Assembly (NCBI GenBank): GCA_003116995.1
Contig: BDSL01000110.1
Span: 124,001-188,000, forward strand
Direction: 5' to 3'
Length of the DNA stretch: 64,000 bases
Source of the DNA: Yamagishiella unicocca
Taxonomy: Eukaryota > Chlorophyta > Chlorophyceae > Chlamydomonadales > Volvocaceae
Each line of letters begins with the position of its first letter. The stretch's first letter is position 1. The position numbers and the translations under genes were made by a program. Of this stretch, positions 33,001-46,500 are shown piece after piece. The notes under the pieces are model-generated. The model was not told where the DNA came from. It searched no databases and was given only the letters and a program-made list of their open reading frames with translations.

Positions 33001-35379
33001 TGTCGGGCTGTCCCCCATTCCCTGTAGCGCTCCTCTCCCACCAGATGTGGGTCCTCTGTCGAGTCGAGTCCATCGATTCCACGGGTTTCTCCCCTCCCTC
33101 CCCCTCTGGATCGGGTCTATTATTGTAATCCCCCTCTGGATCGGGTCTATTATTGTAATCCCCCTCTGGATCGGGTCTATTATTGTAATCCCCCTCTGGA
33201 TCGCCCGCCCTGCCTCCAGATCGTGGCCGACATCGTGGCCATGGCGAGCGCTGGCGGCGGCAAGGCGGGGGCCGAGGAGGTGCAGCGCCGCCTCACCGGC
33301 GCCTCGCTGCCGCCCCAGACGACGGCTCCGAAACCACAGCCGCCGACGCAGCCTCAGCGCCGCGTGACTGTGTCCGAGCTCCAGGGGATGCTGCGCCAGC
33401 AGCAGCAACACGACGAGCAGCAGCAGCAACAGCAACAGCAGCAGGAAGGTGTCGCTCACGGACAGCGCCATGCCGTACGGCGGCGGTGGACGACCAGCGG
33501 CACCGTGCCCGAGTGGCTGTCGTACGACCTCGGCAGCGGCGAGTCCAGCATCGCGGAGGAGCCGGCGGAGGGGGTTTCGGAGCCCGGGGCGGAGGGGGAG
33601 ATGATGGTTTCGGAGGTCAGCGTGGCGGCGCTGGCGGACAGCCTGCGGCGGCGGATGAGCCAAGCGCGCGAGGGCTCGGCGGCGGCGGCGGCGGCGGAAT
33701 GCAGCGGTCGCGGCGAGGGGGCCGGCATTAGCGCTGCAAGCGAGGAGATGATGCCTGGTCAGTCGCACCCACCGGCAGGGTCCGCGGCGGCGGCGGCGGC
33801 CGGCGGCGGCGGCAGCGGCGGCGAGTGGCAACCAGAGGATTGGAACCTGGCGGGGAACCTGGTGCACAGGTCGGTGGGGGGGTGAGCGGGGAGGTTACTC
33901 GCCGTCGTACACGAAAGAGACCCTCCCTTCCCCCGGTGCCGGTTCAGAAAGCCTTCGTGGCGTCGTTTGTGTGCTGGGTCGGTGGGTCGGTGGCCAGTGC
34001 GTTGCGCGAGGAGGGGCCGTTGCAGTGAGTGGAGTGTCAGTTGGTACGGTGTTGGTTGGTACGGTTCGATGGCTGTGGGTTGGTCGGGTGGTGGGAAGGC
34101 CATGCCACGCGAGACGCGCAGGGCCAGGCAAACCGAGCCAACTGCCGTAACGCTTGCACATGCATCCACTGCGGTAGCTCAATGTAGCAGCTCCCAGGCG
34201 AGGCACCTGTACGTGCATTGTCATGGCCTCAGCCTGAGGACCCCCGGTTCGACCCCGTGGTCCACCATACCCTCTCCTCTCCGCCCTCACTTCCTCGGTA
34301 TCGTCGCAATTACACGGCATTAACCGTGAACCTGACGGTCCCCGGCAACGGCTAGTTTTTCGTTCTTTCCCGGTTTCGGTTCACGGGTTTCGGTTCGCGG
34401 GTTTCGGTTCACGAGTTTCGGTTCACGGGGTTTTTTCTCGGTTGACCCCCGGCGGCATCGGCCTCCCTTCCCGGCGCCCGCAGCCGCAGCCGCTGGCCGG
34501 GCCCGGAGGAGCGGCTGCTGCTGGAGTTGACCCACGTGGGGGTCAACAGTGCGGTGCTCATCGCGGGAGACAGCAGCGGGGAGGAAGGCGGCAGCGGAGG
34601 AGTGGGGACAGTTGCGGAGGGGGTGGAGGCGAAAGGGATTGAGGAGGAAGGGATTGAGGAAGGAATTGAGGAGGAAGGGATTGAGGCGAAAGGGATTGAG
34701 GAAGGGATTGAGGCGAAAGGGATTGAGGAAGGAGTTAAGGAGGAAGGGATTGAGGAGGAAGGGGTTGACCGGAAGGGGGAGTCGGCAGGCGAGGTATGAG
34801 CCGGCGGATGCAGGCGGAGCGCGGAAGGGGAGTTTGGAGGCAAGCAAGGTGGGAAGTGAGGAGCGGGCTGGTATCCATGTTGGCAGGAAGGGATGGCGGA
34901 GGCGGGGAAGAGGAACGGGTTTGGGATTGGCGAGTGGGAGGGGTGAAGTGGGAGGGGCTTGGTGCAGCGCCGGTCGCTGAGGTCTTGTTGGCGGGTCATC
35001 CGCTCCGACGTGGCTGGGTGCGTTTGCGCTGTGAGAGGAGCGGCAACCCTTGTCGGCCGGCAGGCAAAAGGGATACCAAAGGGACGAACTGCAGTAGAGC
35101 AAAGGGACGAACTGCAGTAGTTGGGAGAACGGTTTGCACATGGCTTGCATGGTGGGTATCAAAGTTGCGCGAGTGGCAGCACAGGAGGAGGAGGAAGGCT
35201 GGTTGTGCAGTGAGGGGGGGGGCGGCGGCGTGGAGCGAGGACTGGGGCGGAGGCGGCCTGGATGTACTCGCATGCCGCACACACAACTGCGACAGCCAGC
35301 CGACCCGCGGGTCGCAGGTGCCGATGAGTTCCCGCCGATGAAGTCCCTGCTGCTCCGAAAACTGGAGGATCAATCATGA
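27427..35379 (+). CDS. membrane-anchored alpha/beta-hydrolase with long low-complexity tail, 14 exons
   Basis: Exons: 27427-27782, 28117-28198, 28378-28511, 28888-29037, 29502-29927, 30703-30841, 31244-31350, 31585-31660, 31933-32025, 32377-32439, 32658-32753, 33220-33869, 34490-34793, 35296-35379. Phase matches at all 13 junctions, giving about 919 residues. Exon 1 carries two adjacent hydrophobic segments (about residues 72-113), so the protein is likely membrane-anchored. The hydrolase core has the HG oxyanion motif (VFVLHGVG, about 369), the nucleophile elbow AHSYGT (Ser about 436), the acid in GGQDELI (Asp about 535) and the base in DHSHAQF (His about 562), a complete catalytic triad. 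A Gly/Ala/Pro insert (about 285-355) interrupts the fold. After the core come a Gln run, Gly/Ala stretches and EGIEE/EAKGIEE repeats. The substrate is unknown; a lipase/esterase-like role is inference. Start ATG has a good CACCATG context. Confidence 0.87.
27975..28112. repeat. about 33-bp pyrimidine-rich minisatellite, hydrolase intron 1
   Basis: Four to five imperfect units built on CCTCCTGCCCGACCCCCTACC, ending just before the exon-2 acceptor, where it supplies a polypyrimidine tract. Confidence 0.85.
29052..29139 (+). repeat. family-1 element, hydrolase intron 4, sense
   Basis: Full-length copy starting 15 bases after the exon-4 donor GTGAGG. Confidence 0.9.
29976..30588. repeat. (ACGCAC)n array, about 100 units, hydrolase intron 5
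   Basis: Essentially perfect hexanucleotide repeat; 30001-30588 alone is 98 units. It is a continuous alternating purine-pyrimidine tract. Long His/Thr, Cys/Val and Arg/Val readings across it are artefacts. Confidence 0.97.
30800..31044. repeat. 49-bp tandem repeat, 5 units, copying an exon end plus its 5' splice site
   Basis: Units start at 30800, 30849, 30898, 30947 and 30996. Each ends with CTGGACCAGGTGTGTG, that is, the last exon-6 bases CAG plus the donor GTGTGTG, so five potential donors exist at 30842, 30891, 30940, 30989 and 31038. Only the first joins directly to exon 7 to give DQ-ACVVAHSYG. Confidence 0.92.
33101..33203. repeat. 30-bp tandem repeat, 3.4 units, hydrolase intron 11
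   Basis: Units CCCCTCTGGATCGGGTCTAT plus TATTGTAATC, identical to each other, leading up to the exon-12 acceptor. Confidence 0.93.
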
Positions 35380-35516
35380 TGGGAAAACTGCTAGCCAAGC
35401 TCCGAAACTCTTCACTTAAGCGTATTTTACGGATAGACTAGTATTGGTAATTGTCAGCCTTTGTCAATGTGGGTCCCGGGCCGTAAGGTAGCGGCATTGG
35501 GCGCATCGCCTAACAC

Positions 35517-35521
35517 TGTAA
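35517..35521 (+). terminator. putative polyadenylation signal TGTAA
   Basis: Lies 138 bases after the hydrolase stop codon, a typical distance for an algal TGTAA signal. Confidence 0.55.
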
Positions 35522-38500
35522 GAGACGCAGGAAGAAGATAAACCTACCTGAGGTACGGCAATACAGCCAGAAACTTCGAACGAGGTATGGCAATACAGCC
35601 AGGAATGACCTCGTTCTCAACGCCGAAGGGCCAGAACGTACGCAATGCCATCCATAACAGCTCCTTATATGAATGCGTTTGCCATTCAAATGATATGGAT
35701 GGGATGGTAGAAACCAGCACACCTCAGCGTATGAGCAAGCAGATGCAAGATAACAAGGGATTGCCGTTCATACCAACTGCTATCAGCCGTTCAACCAAAC
35801 GACCGGCAGCGCAAAACAGATTGGATGCGTCCTCACAACTCAAAAGACGTCGTCACCGCACCGCACCACATACATATCGTGGGTCCCAAACGCACATGAC
35901 AGGCTAGTGCCGTGCATACTAACCTACAGAATGGCCGAAAACAATCGCAAAAAGGACGGGGGAAAAAGGACAGTGGGTCCCTGTAACCATTCCGCAGGTG
36001 CCCCCTTCTCGGATCATCGTAGTTGTTGTAACGGTTCCAGTGGGTTCCAGTAGTGTGCAAACTGCAGCGCGAGCATGTGAGAAGCCAGCGGAGTGAGCAG
36101 GCCGCCTCAACAAGCGGAAGATCCTCCACCTGGGACCCAGGAATATCCCATCGAGAACGAGCCAGCACCCAGACCGAAAAGAGGAGGAGGGTAATAAGCG
36201 AGCTCACGCAGGAGCACCGGCCAGCCGGGACCTGCGAAGACCCTCAGCATCGGGCGCCGGGCCAACACAAACCAGCTGACCCTGAACAATCCACGGCGAG
36301 GACCAGCCTCGCCCCAAGCCCCCAACCCTTGTTCGGGACACCAAGCGCCGCGAAGCCCTGCAGGCGGGACCAAAACTTCATATGCCACACCTGGCCACAC
36401 CGAATCTCACGGGCCGTCAAATGATGCCAGGAGAGATCACCTCCGATGCTTTGAAGGAAGCCGCCATTTATTGCCGGTATACTTCACCAAACCGCTTCGC
36501 CGCACTTCCCAAAGGTGGCCAGTGAAGAGAAGCTAAGTTGCTGCACATGACAGCGGTGATGACTTTGATACCGGTGTAACTTTGAACGAGCCAGAAGGCT
36601 CATGCATGATGAACCGCTTTCGTACTGTGAGAAAAGTGACGCCTAACACGAAACGACCAGGATGTCTGTCCAAGTGATGCTTCCTATCTCAACCTATCAC
36701 GGTTACTTGATAATATTGAGCGTAAGGGCGCGTAAGGGCATCCTTCTAGCTGCGTATTAACAAAACCGCACTGCGGTTTCCTGGCCCAGCCGGAACGTCA
36801 AATGTGTCTCATTTCGTTCGCCGTCAACGTCGAAGGGGCGTACAGAAAGGTGGCAATTCTTTGTAACAGGCATGTCTGTTTCGTCCAGTGATTTCGGACG
36901 CTTTCAGTGCACTGGCGCAAGTAGGTAATAGGGTCCGTAAGCCCTCGACTCGCCTAAACATACAGCGTCTGGACCAGTTGCGGTTTCCTTTTCATGGTGT
37001 CACGTTGCGACTCCATACGATAAGCCCTGACTAACCCTTACATATGTACGGTACGAGATGCATAGCGCGATCCCTGGGCTCACCCCCGACTTTGTTTGGG
37101 AGCATGAGATTATGGCTAGTTGCTGACAAGTGGAATTTGGGTCACAGTTGATGTGCTGGATTCGCACCCTCGATTGGTGGTGATTGCTGAACCCTCTGCC
37201 TTCGAAAGGAAGTAGGGTGAAATGATGAGGTCGGTTCCTGGTGTTTGGAACCAAACGCACAAAGTTTCGAACACTGGCACCTCTTGACTTCGGTTCGTGG
37301 GGTATACGGTCAGGGCCTTCGGGCCTTACGTCTGTAACAAACAACAACATAGCGCGAACGGCTGTAGAGGAGGTCGAGGGAAACACCAGCGACGCAGCTC
37401 AAATCTCCCGCAGGAGCATAAAGTAAGGAGCTGATCCCAACGGCCCGAGCGGAACGTACGACGGCCCTTCAGCTGAAGCTGAGATCGCGACGTGGGCCTT
37501 CGCCTCGCACGGTCCACGTGGTTTCTTGGCCGACGAGCAAGGACGAGCAGCAAGAAAGAGACACTTGCAGGGAAAGGGTCCCAGCTAGCCCCGTGATCGA
37601 TACTACAGCAAGGGCAGAGAGCCAGGGACAGCGATAACTGCGGACGCGACAGCTAGGCGCGCAGGAATGCCAATCCCATCCCGCCGGCGCTAATCTGGGA
37701 TCTGGGATCTGGGACCTACACATGCATGCATGCGCCGCTGGGATCTACACATGCATGCGCCGCTGGGATCTACACATGCATGCGCCGCTGTACATATACA
37801 TGCGCCGCTGTCAAGATGCACAGGACCCTACAGGACCTCCCCCCTGCCTTCCACACATACGAAATGCGCCCACTGGGCGCACTGGATACGGTCTGGAGCC
37901 CACTGTAACCAACACTGCTCTCCAATGGGCTGAGCCGCACTTTAGCGCCCTTTTCCTTGTATGAAATATACATGAGTAGCACCGACCCAAAGGCTTAGAG
38001 GCTGTGCGGCCGAGTGCGCCTGAGGGGTGGAGTAGCGCAGGTGCGTGGGATCGATCCACTTTCGGTGCTCACTTTGTTACCCTCACTCCCTGCAGTTGTC
38101 ACAAAGGCGCCTGGGCCTCGGTGGCACACGTAGGCACGGGGCCTTGTTCGGGGGCGAACATAGAGTTCAAACGGTGGCGGCTGCATGCCATTTGCTTGAA
38201 CGGGAGGGAAGCAGGGAGCGAGAGCGAGCTTCACGCGTGGCGCGCCGCAGTGCGGTGCACACAACGGGACGCAAGGCTGCATGCTCCACACGGGACGCCT
38301 GGTACCATGCTGTTGTGCATGCATGGTGCTGGATGGCTGGCTTATGGCTGACAAACACCGGCAATGTCGCGGGGCCGTCTTCTATCTGTGACGCCTCAGA
38401 CGCTCACGCAGGAAGGGAGCGGACATACATAGGCAATGGACACGATTTGCCGTCATGCACTCGGTGCGACCCGCCGTGGAATCAGCGCCGGGCAAGGACG

Positions 38501-39974
38501 CAGTTCCCCATGAGTTGTCCGGGGACCCACAGCCACAGCGGGCAAGGACTCCGATGACGTGGACAAAGCGGGTTGGAAGACCCACCTTCCGGTGGTAATC
38601 TGGGACCGATGCTGATAATGTGTTACCGTGTCTTCAAGCAGCCCAGGACAAGAGGGGGCCCCACACCGAGACCTCACCGTACGACATGCCAACGCTAGCA
38701 GCCAGCAGATGCCCCAAAAGGCACGGGCAAAACAGGACACCGCCGCGACGAAGCCGCGTCCACCGCAGCGGCCGCTGCGAAAGGCCGTAAAGGGCATTTG
38801 CGGAAAAGTGGCTCACGGAGAGCACCAGGCAGGAGCCGCCCAGCCAGGCCCACCTGGGCAGCCACAGGGTTCAGCCAGCATGTTGTACGTAAGCGACCGC
38901 CAATCACACTGAGGAACGGCTGGGTGTCCCCGACAGCAACCCGCCCGGCCCGCGGCGCGCCTAGCTGGACAAATCCCGCAGCCCGCGGAACCTCGCTGAG
39001 CAAATCCCGCAGGCGGGCCCAAAATTTAGCAGCCGAAAGCTTAGAGTTTGACTTCCTTCTTCCCAACACGGACTATATGTATTCCCAACTGTGTCCCAGA
39101 GCAGCCAGAGATCGCTAGTTGCCTCGTGTGAGTGCGGACATACGCATACATCAGTGGCCGTGTCTTACACATACAGGAGAAAACTTAACACCGGGGTAAG
39201 GATCGTAACTGTGACTCTAATGAGTTGGTCGCTAGCGCCCAGAAGAAGTCAGTTAACGGCCACATTGTGACGTTATTTAGGACTGCGTGACTCCTTGCGG
39301 CGGACTTCGCAAGAACGCCACGCAATTTCCCAGTCCAGATAACAATACTGGGATATTGCTTCAGATGCCAGGTGAGTTTCTCACACCAATCATCCGGCGC
39401 TGAGGCATGCGAAAGCGCGAATAGCCTACTAGGGCAGGGGTAACGCAGGCAACCTTCCAAGTTTGCCCCCCAATGGCAGCACAGTGGCAATTGTTGTGCA
39501 GGGCCACATACGCCTAGGTGCGAGGCATATGAATTTGAGGCAAACTAGCCGCGTTCATACCAAATGGGTATCTGCCCGCACAACGAAGGATAAGGCAGTA
39601 TGTACGCAAGGAATGTAGGACTTCTTGCTGGTCTTCAGTGTCACGAAGCCATTCGGCCTCCTCGTACGCAGTGTACTATAACAGATTTCGAACGGGATAC
39701 TTCATTGAACATGAGCGCTTCGTCTGCGTGCGCGCACAAGTGGCAAACGGCAAGCAGAAACAAGTCACACGCATAGGGTCTTACACTGCGACTGGCTGGA
39801 CTCAGGTTTTCGTATGTTGGTGGTAATGCAGGACCGTCCGCCTCCCTGCTTCCGCTTGTAGTTGCACTCGATATCTGCCGGCTTCCCGACGGTCTACGTA
39901 GGCTTCACAAGGATACGCCTTTGACTTCATGGGCAAGTAGCCCCTCCAAGGGAAGGGAGACCCCGTGAGCCAAA
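35522..39974. other. 4.4-kb intergenic region, no recognisable gene
   Basis: Lower GC than the flanking genes and free of the family-1 element. A 124-codon minus-strand reading (38695-39069) is protein-like (KFWARLRDLLSEVPRAAGF) but matches nothing I know. A motif GTTGTTGTAACGGTTCCAGT near 36022 also occurs near 28744. The right end should contain the promoter of the LisH-LUFS gene. Confidence 0.5.
37712..37812. repeat. 25-bp tandem repeat, about 4 units
   Basis: Unit GGATCTACACATGCATGCGC plus CGCTG, three good copies and one degenerate (TACATATACATGCGCCGCTG). Confidence 0.9.
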
Positions 39975-42900
39975 ATGCTACTGCTTGCCTCGGCACCCAA
40001 GGACGTGGCGGGGGCACTAAATATGTGCATCTATGACTACCTGAAGAAGCGTAATTATCATCAGTCAGCACAGGTTTTCCGGCAGGAGGCTGAGCTTTCA
40101 GACCGCGGCGGTAAGGCACTACGCCGCAAAATGCTCCGGCGATTTGTACCACGAACGCTTACCATGCATGTTGTTTGAGCAGGTACAGGATTCCCGGAAG
40201 AAGGTTTCCTGTTTGAGTGGTGAGCTTCTTCAGTACGAGCGGTTGAATTACCTTGCGTCTGGCTCACATCTTCCATCCTATATTGCATATATGTTTGTGT
40301 CAGGTGGAGCTGCTTCTGGGATACGCTGAATGCGCGCGCCGGCCGAGATTGCAGCGTTAATGCGGCAAGCTTCGTGCAGCTGCAGCGGCTGCGTGCGCAG
40401 CACCAGAGCGGCGGCCGTTCTGCACATGATGACTTTGTTTGCAGCAGGGCCGCGGGTCCAGGCGGCGTCGGCATGGTGGCCCCGAGCAGCTTTGCGAACG
40501 GCCAAAAGGCCACGGGTCGGCGTAGCAGTAGCAGCCTCTGCATGGGCACCGGAAATTGTCCTCCAGGGAGAGGAGGTGCGGTTACAGTAGGTGTGCCTGC
40601 GGGCGGCGTGGGGAGCAGCAGCGTTAGCGACGTAGCCTCCGGCGGCCAAGGAGGCGGCGGCGGAGGCATTGGCGACAACGGCGGGCTGGTCGGCATGCCT
40701 TCCCTCCCCTTCGGCTCCGGCGGCGGCCCCATCAACGCTGCCGTACTGGGCGCCGCGGAGGCGGCTCCAACGGGCTCACTGCCGCTGGTGAGGGGATGAG
40801 CGGTGGCCGGGTCGTGAGGGGATGGCGGGTTTGCGTGCGGGGGGGGAGGGGGCTGAGGAAACCCGCAGTGTGTGTGCTGGGGCAGCGCAAAACCCAGGAG
40901 TTGATGCGGGTTAAGCTCTCGATGTTGGGGGGGTTTCGAGGAAGACCCCTGCATGCGAGAAAAGACTGTAGAAAAGACGTTTCGAGATGCATGCGTTTCG
41001 GTGTTTTGGGGGGGATATGCAAAAAGACCTGGTAACCCTACGTGTGAAGAGTAGCTGGCGCAAAAGATAGGGGGGCGGTTGTACGCAACAGGGGAGATAG
41101 AGGGCAGAAGCTACAACCGGCGAATAACCGCCGCCACTGTGCGGTACGGCGCACAGCAGGTGAGGGGTAGCTACGGGTAATGTACGGCAATGGGGGGTGG
41201 ACATTTGGGTTTGGGGGCAACGGCCGTAGTCCCGGGGCCCCATGGCCCCCCCCATATAACACCGCTAACACTCTCTGCGTCCTCGGATCCCCCCTCCCCC
41301 TTCCCCCCGCCCTCAGCAGCAGCCGCACCGGGTTACGTCACATCAACAGCATCAACAGCAGCAGATGCAGATATGCGGCGGCTCCCTGGTTTCGGGGCAT
41401 TCGTTTTTACTAGCGGCCGCTGTGGAGGCGGGGTTAGGGAGCATTGGCGGGATTGGGGCTGGAGTTGCCGCCGGTGGCGATGGCGGTGGCGGTGGCGGCA
41501 TCCGACCCCCGCTCAGCTCTGGGCCCGATACGCAACACCAGCAGCAACAACACCAGCAGCAGGCGCGTGTGTTTAGCTCCTATCAGCCCTACGGTGTGCC
41601 TTTGGCCGGTGGCGGTCCTGGCGGCGGCGACTGCGGCGGGAGCCTAGTTGCGACGGTGGCGGCGGCGGTGGCGGCGCGACATGGTGCCGGCGGCGGCGGC
41701 GGCAGCCTAGCGGCGGCGGCGGCGCGACATGGCGGCGGCGGCGGCGGCAGCCTAGCGGCGGCTGTGGCGGCGGCGGCGCGACATGGCGGCGACGGCAGCT
41801 CGACGATGCCTGGGTCGGAGGTGAGCGGGGGTTGGGTTGGCGCTTGGGTTCCTTTTGGATCCAGGTTTTGGGGTCGGCGTTTGGGTTGTTTTTGGATCCA
41901 GGTTTGGGGGGTCGGCGCTTGGGTTGTTTTTGGATCCAGAGTTGGGGGTTGGCGGGAAAAGTATGCTCACCGGGCGGCATCGTGTGTATGTGTCTGTGTG
42001 TGAGGGTGTGTGTGAATGTATGTGTGTATGTGTGTGCGTGTATGTGTATGTGTGTGTGACGCTGAGCCGTCAAGAATCCAACGGGATCCGGGTCGCACCG
42101 CGCGGTCCGGCGCAGTGGGGGCGGACAGGAGGTGCAGTGGCACCAGCCGGTAGGTAGTTAGGTGGGTAGGTAGTTAGGTCGGTGGGTAGTTGGGGGGAAC
42201 TGGAAGGAGTTACAATCCCAATGCGTCTGCTCCCATGCCGTAGACGGGTACCCCTCCTTCCCTCCCTCCTCCCCCACCCACCCTTTTCCTTCGTACACGG
42301 GTTTTCCTTGCAGCCCCCCCGCCCACCCTTCGGTGTGCACACCCAAACAAACACCCCCCACGGTTTGTCGGCCGTGGATTCGAGGGGTCTCTTATCAAAC
42401 CCCATGACATACATCGCACCCTAGCTCATCCATCACGTTGCCTCTCATACCCGACCAACATGCGTCTCCACACACCACCCTAGCCCATCCAATACTATTG
42501 CCTCTCATACCCGACCAACATGCGTCTCCACACACCACCCTAGCCCATCCAATACTATTGCCTCTCATACCCGACCAACATGCGTCTCCACACACTACCC
42601 TAGCTCTCACCTGGCTGCCGCCACCTCCTAACCCCCACCGGCCCACCGGCCACCGTTCCGGCCACGGGGACAGGCTGGAGTGGCGGAGGAGCCGCGCGCT
42701 CCGTCCGGTACGGCAGCCGGTACGGCAGCGGTTGTTCGGGACCTGGTGGTGGTTGCGGCGGCGGGGCAGCACCCGCCTGCGCCGCCGCCACACCATGTCA
42801 CGTCGGAGGGCAGCTTTCAATCGTTGTTGGAGTACAGCCAGCAGCAGCTACGAGGTGGGGTGGGGGGAAGGTTGGCGGCGGGGTGGGTGGGGGGTCGAGA

Positions 42901-43527
42901 AGACCCGGCCACACGGCAAGGCGGCGGGGGTGGGGGCGCGGTTGATGTGGTGGGGTGGAAGGCAGGTGTGGGAGTCAAAGTACGACAAGGGTAAACCGTC
43001 ACGCGACGCCATGGAGGCGCGCGCGATCCGTAAAACCCTGAAACTCCCGCAGTGCCCTTTCTAATTTAGTCATTCATTCTTCCCTCCTCCCCCTCCTGCC
43101 CCTCGTCCCCCTCCTGCCCGTCATCCCCCTACCCCTCGTCCCCCGCCTGCCCCTCCTACTCCTCCTCCTTAGCGAATTCTCCTGTAAAATCCTCCTCCCC
43201 CTTCCCCTCTACGCCCCCTGGCTGTGGTGTGCTGTTGTTGTCACTTCCGCAGCACGACGGATGGGCCAGCGGCAGGCCGACGTCGCCTCCTCCTCAGCGA
43301 CTCCCGGGTCGGGGTCCGGATCGGGGGCGCCGCCGCCGCCGCAGCAGCCGATCGTGCGGCAGCCGCTGCGGCAGCAGCGGCCCCTGCTGCAACAAATGCA
43401 GCAGGCGCAGCAGCAACAACAGCAGCAACAACAGCAACAACAACAGCAACAACAGGTGCAACAGCAGCAACAACAGCAGCAACAACAACAGCAACAACAA
43501 CAGCAACAACAGCAGCAACAACAGCAG

Positions 43528-43561
<34 letters not shown>

Positions 43562-46500
43562 TGCAACAGCAGCAGCAGCTTCTTCTGCGCCAAGCTAAGC
43601 TCATGCAGCTTCGGCAGCTGCAAAGTGAGGTTCAGGAGCTGCGGCAGCATCAGCAGCAGCAGGCGGCGCAGAAGCAGCTCAACCCCCAGCAGAATCTGCA
43701 ACTGCAGTCGACACAGCTACAGTCGGCACAGCTGCAGTCGACACAGCTACAGTCGACACAGCTACAGCCGACACAGCTGCACCGGCAGGCGCGGAGGCTG
43801 ATGGTCGATGGTGACGGCGTGAGCAGAGTGCAGCGCGGTTGGTTGGCAGACGGCAGGCTGGGACCCATGCCTAGCCAGCACCTGCACCCGCACCAGGCAG
43901 TGCGGCAGGATCCGGTGGAAGAGACGGGCTTTGGGGTGAGGACGAAGGCGGGGGGGGTCGAGGGGGGGCGAGAAGACCCGGTGGACCGGGAGGGGGGGTT
44001 GATGTGTTTTTCGTGTCGTGGGCGAGGCGGGGGGCAGGGCGCAAGGTGGAAGGCGAGTGCCTGGGGGAGGGGGTCAGCGTAGGAACACCTGTTGGTCATA
44101 TGAGTCACGGTGGCTGATAGGGGCAGCTGGGGGCTAGGCTAGGGTTCTGCGACCGGTGGCAGGCAGGAACGCGCCGGGGGGGCTCTCTTATCTATCAATG
44201 ACTTCAATCATCACTCTCGCCCGGCTGCTCGGCGAGGGCTGTGGGGTGGGCCCTCCGCCCTCCTCCCCATCCGCCTCCGGTCGCTCCCATTCTTCCTGCT
44301 GCTGACGTGGCATGTGGTGCCGCCCCTTTCCCGCCTGCCCCCGGTGGCCTAGGGCTCGCTCCAGGAGCGGCGTGGCGCCGACATGGCAGCCGCAGCCGTA
44401 GCAGCGGCTGGTGCTGTCGCCGCTGCGGCTGCCGCTGCGGCTGCGGGTGGAGTTGGTGGGGTCGCTGCAGCGGAGCAGAGCTTCTCTAGCGGTCTGCCCT
44501 TGGAAGGTAGGTAGCGGTTTGTGGTCGGGTGGTTGTGGGTTTGTGGTCGGGTGGTTGTGGGTTTGTGGTCGGGTGGTTGTGGGTTTGTGGTCGCGTGGTT
44601 GTGGGTTTGTGCTCGGGTGGTTGTGAGTTTCAGGGTTTTGACGGTTGTGGGAATGACGGCGCCGAGCGGCCATCGCAGCCTGCATGGGGCAGAGCAGCAG
44701 CCACCTCCGTGGTGGACTGTGAACCGCCTACCCCTCCTGCCGCACACACACACACATGTACAGTACCCGCCCCCACATACACATACACGAGCGCAGCATG
44801 TATAAAATACACACGACTAGGACCAGCATTGCGCCCCTCTCCCCGTCTCCAGGGGTTTGCTTATGCCTGCTCCCACGGGTCCCCCCCATTCCCCCCGTCT
44901 GCACGCCCCCAACCCCCCCTGCCGCTGCTTCTCCCGCCGACGCTAAGCAGGAGGCCGCAAGCGGAAGGCCACATCGGAGATCATCCCCCTGCAGCCGCAG
45001 CACCATCCCAACCACCAACGCAACTCCCAACTGACCAACCACCAACTGACCAACCACCAACACCACGGTAGCCAGCCGCCGTACCCCAACCACCACAGCG
45101 GCAGCTATATCAGCACGCTCCAGGGGGGCCAGGGGCAGGGGGCGGCAAGGTCTCCTGACACCCCAGGGGGGGAGGGGAGTGCGGCCAACAGCTGCGAAGC
45201 AATGGGGGGAGGAAGGCGGGCGGGCGGCGACGGCGGCGTCGGTCTGGGCCCTGGGGCCGGTGGCCCCCCCAGCGCGATTGTCAGCGGTCGAGGCAGCATG
45301 AGCGGTGGGTAGGGGGGGGACTTCGGGCGGGGAGGGAGGGAGGAGAGTCTCATGGGAAGAGTGTAGGTTGGTTGGTTGGTTGGTTGCCGTGTTGATGAGG
45401 CGCACGTACGGCAGGGGGAGGCTGCATCGTGGGGTGGTTGGTGGGCGGTGGTGGAAGTGTAGGGGATGGCTCGGGGGTTATCGGGTAGCGTCAGGGTTTT
45501 AGCCCTTCCGTACGACAGCCATGAAAGAAAGGCTCGCAGCCTTATCCCGCGGGGCGCCTCGTGACGACCCTCCGCTGTAGGCCTTCCCGGCGATGCCGCC
45601 GCGGCGGCGGCCGGCGGCAGTGGCGGCAGTGGCGGCGGCGGCGGCCCTTGCTTCAGCATCAGCGCGAGCGGCTGCGGTGGCGGCAGTGCGCCCGAGGGGG
45701 GAGCCTGGCTTGCGGCATCCGGGCATTCGGCTGTGGCTCTGACACCTTCCGGCGGCTGCTGGGCCTCGCCGCCGCAGCAACCGCAGCAGCAACTGTCGCC
45801 GCCGCAGCAACCGCAGCACCAACTGTCGCCGCCGCAGCAACCACAGCACCAACTGTCACCGTCGCAGCAACCGCAGCACCAACTGTCGCCGCCGCAGCAA
45901 CCGCAGCAGCAATTCCCGCCGCAGCAGCAGATGCAGCACCCATTCCCGCTGCTGCAACAAACCCAACACCCATTCTCGCCGCAGCAGCAACCGCAACACC
46001 AATTGTCGCCGTCGCCGCAGCAGCAGCACCCATTTCTGCCGCCGCAGCAGATTCAGAAGCAACGAACGCCAGACTTCAGCGCCAGTCCCCTCAAGGACTT
46101 CACCCGCGCCCCCACAACCCAGGATCTCACCCCGTTGCACCCGCCGCCGCAGCAGCTACTGTCGCACTTGCAACAGCAACAGCAGTTCCAGCTGCATTCG
46201 CAGGACCGCTTGCAGTGGCCGGGCCCGGCGCCTTCCCAGCGCCCGCAGCCTACCACCCAACACAACCACCACCAACACCTCCCGCAACACCACCAACAAC
46301 AACAACAGCACCAACAGCATCATTACCACGACCCACAACAAAATAATCAACATAAACAACAGCAGCAGCAGCAGCCCGCGTCCGAATACCAAACCTCTTC
46401 GATGCCGCACCAGCAGCCCCGCACTAGCAGCAGCGGCGGGCAGGACGGCGCTGGCGTCAGTCTGCAGATGGGGCAGCCTCCTGACTGCAGCGGTGGCGGC

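Noticed and set aside
34140..34268. tRNA-like stretch in hydrolase intron 12 (GGTAGCTCAATG ... GGTTCGACCCCGTGGTCCACCA)
   Set aside because: An acceptor-like stem can be drawn using wobble pairs, but the T-stem and D-stem do not pair and the anticodon arm cannot be placed.
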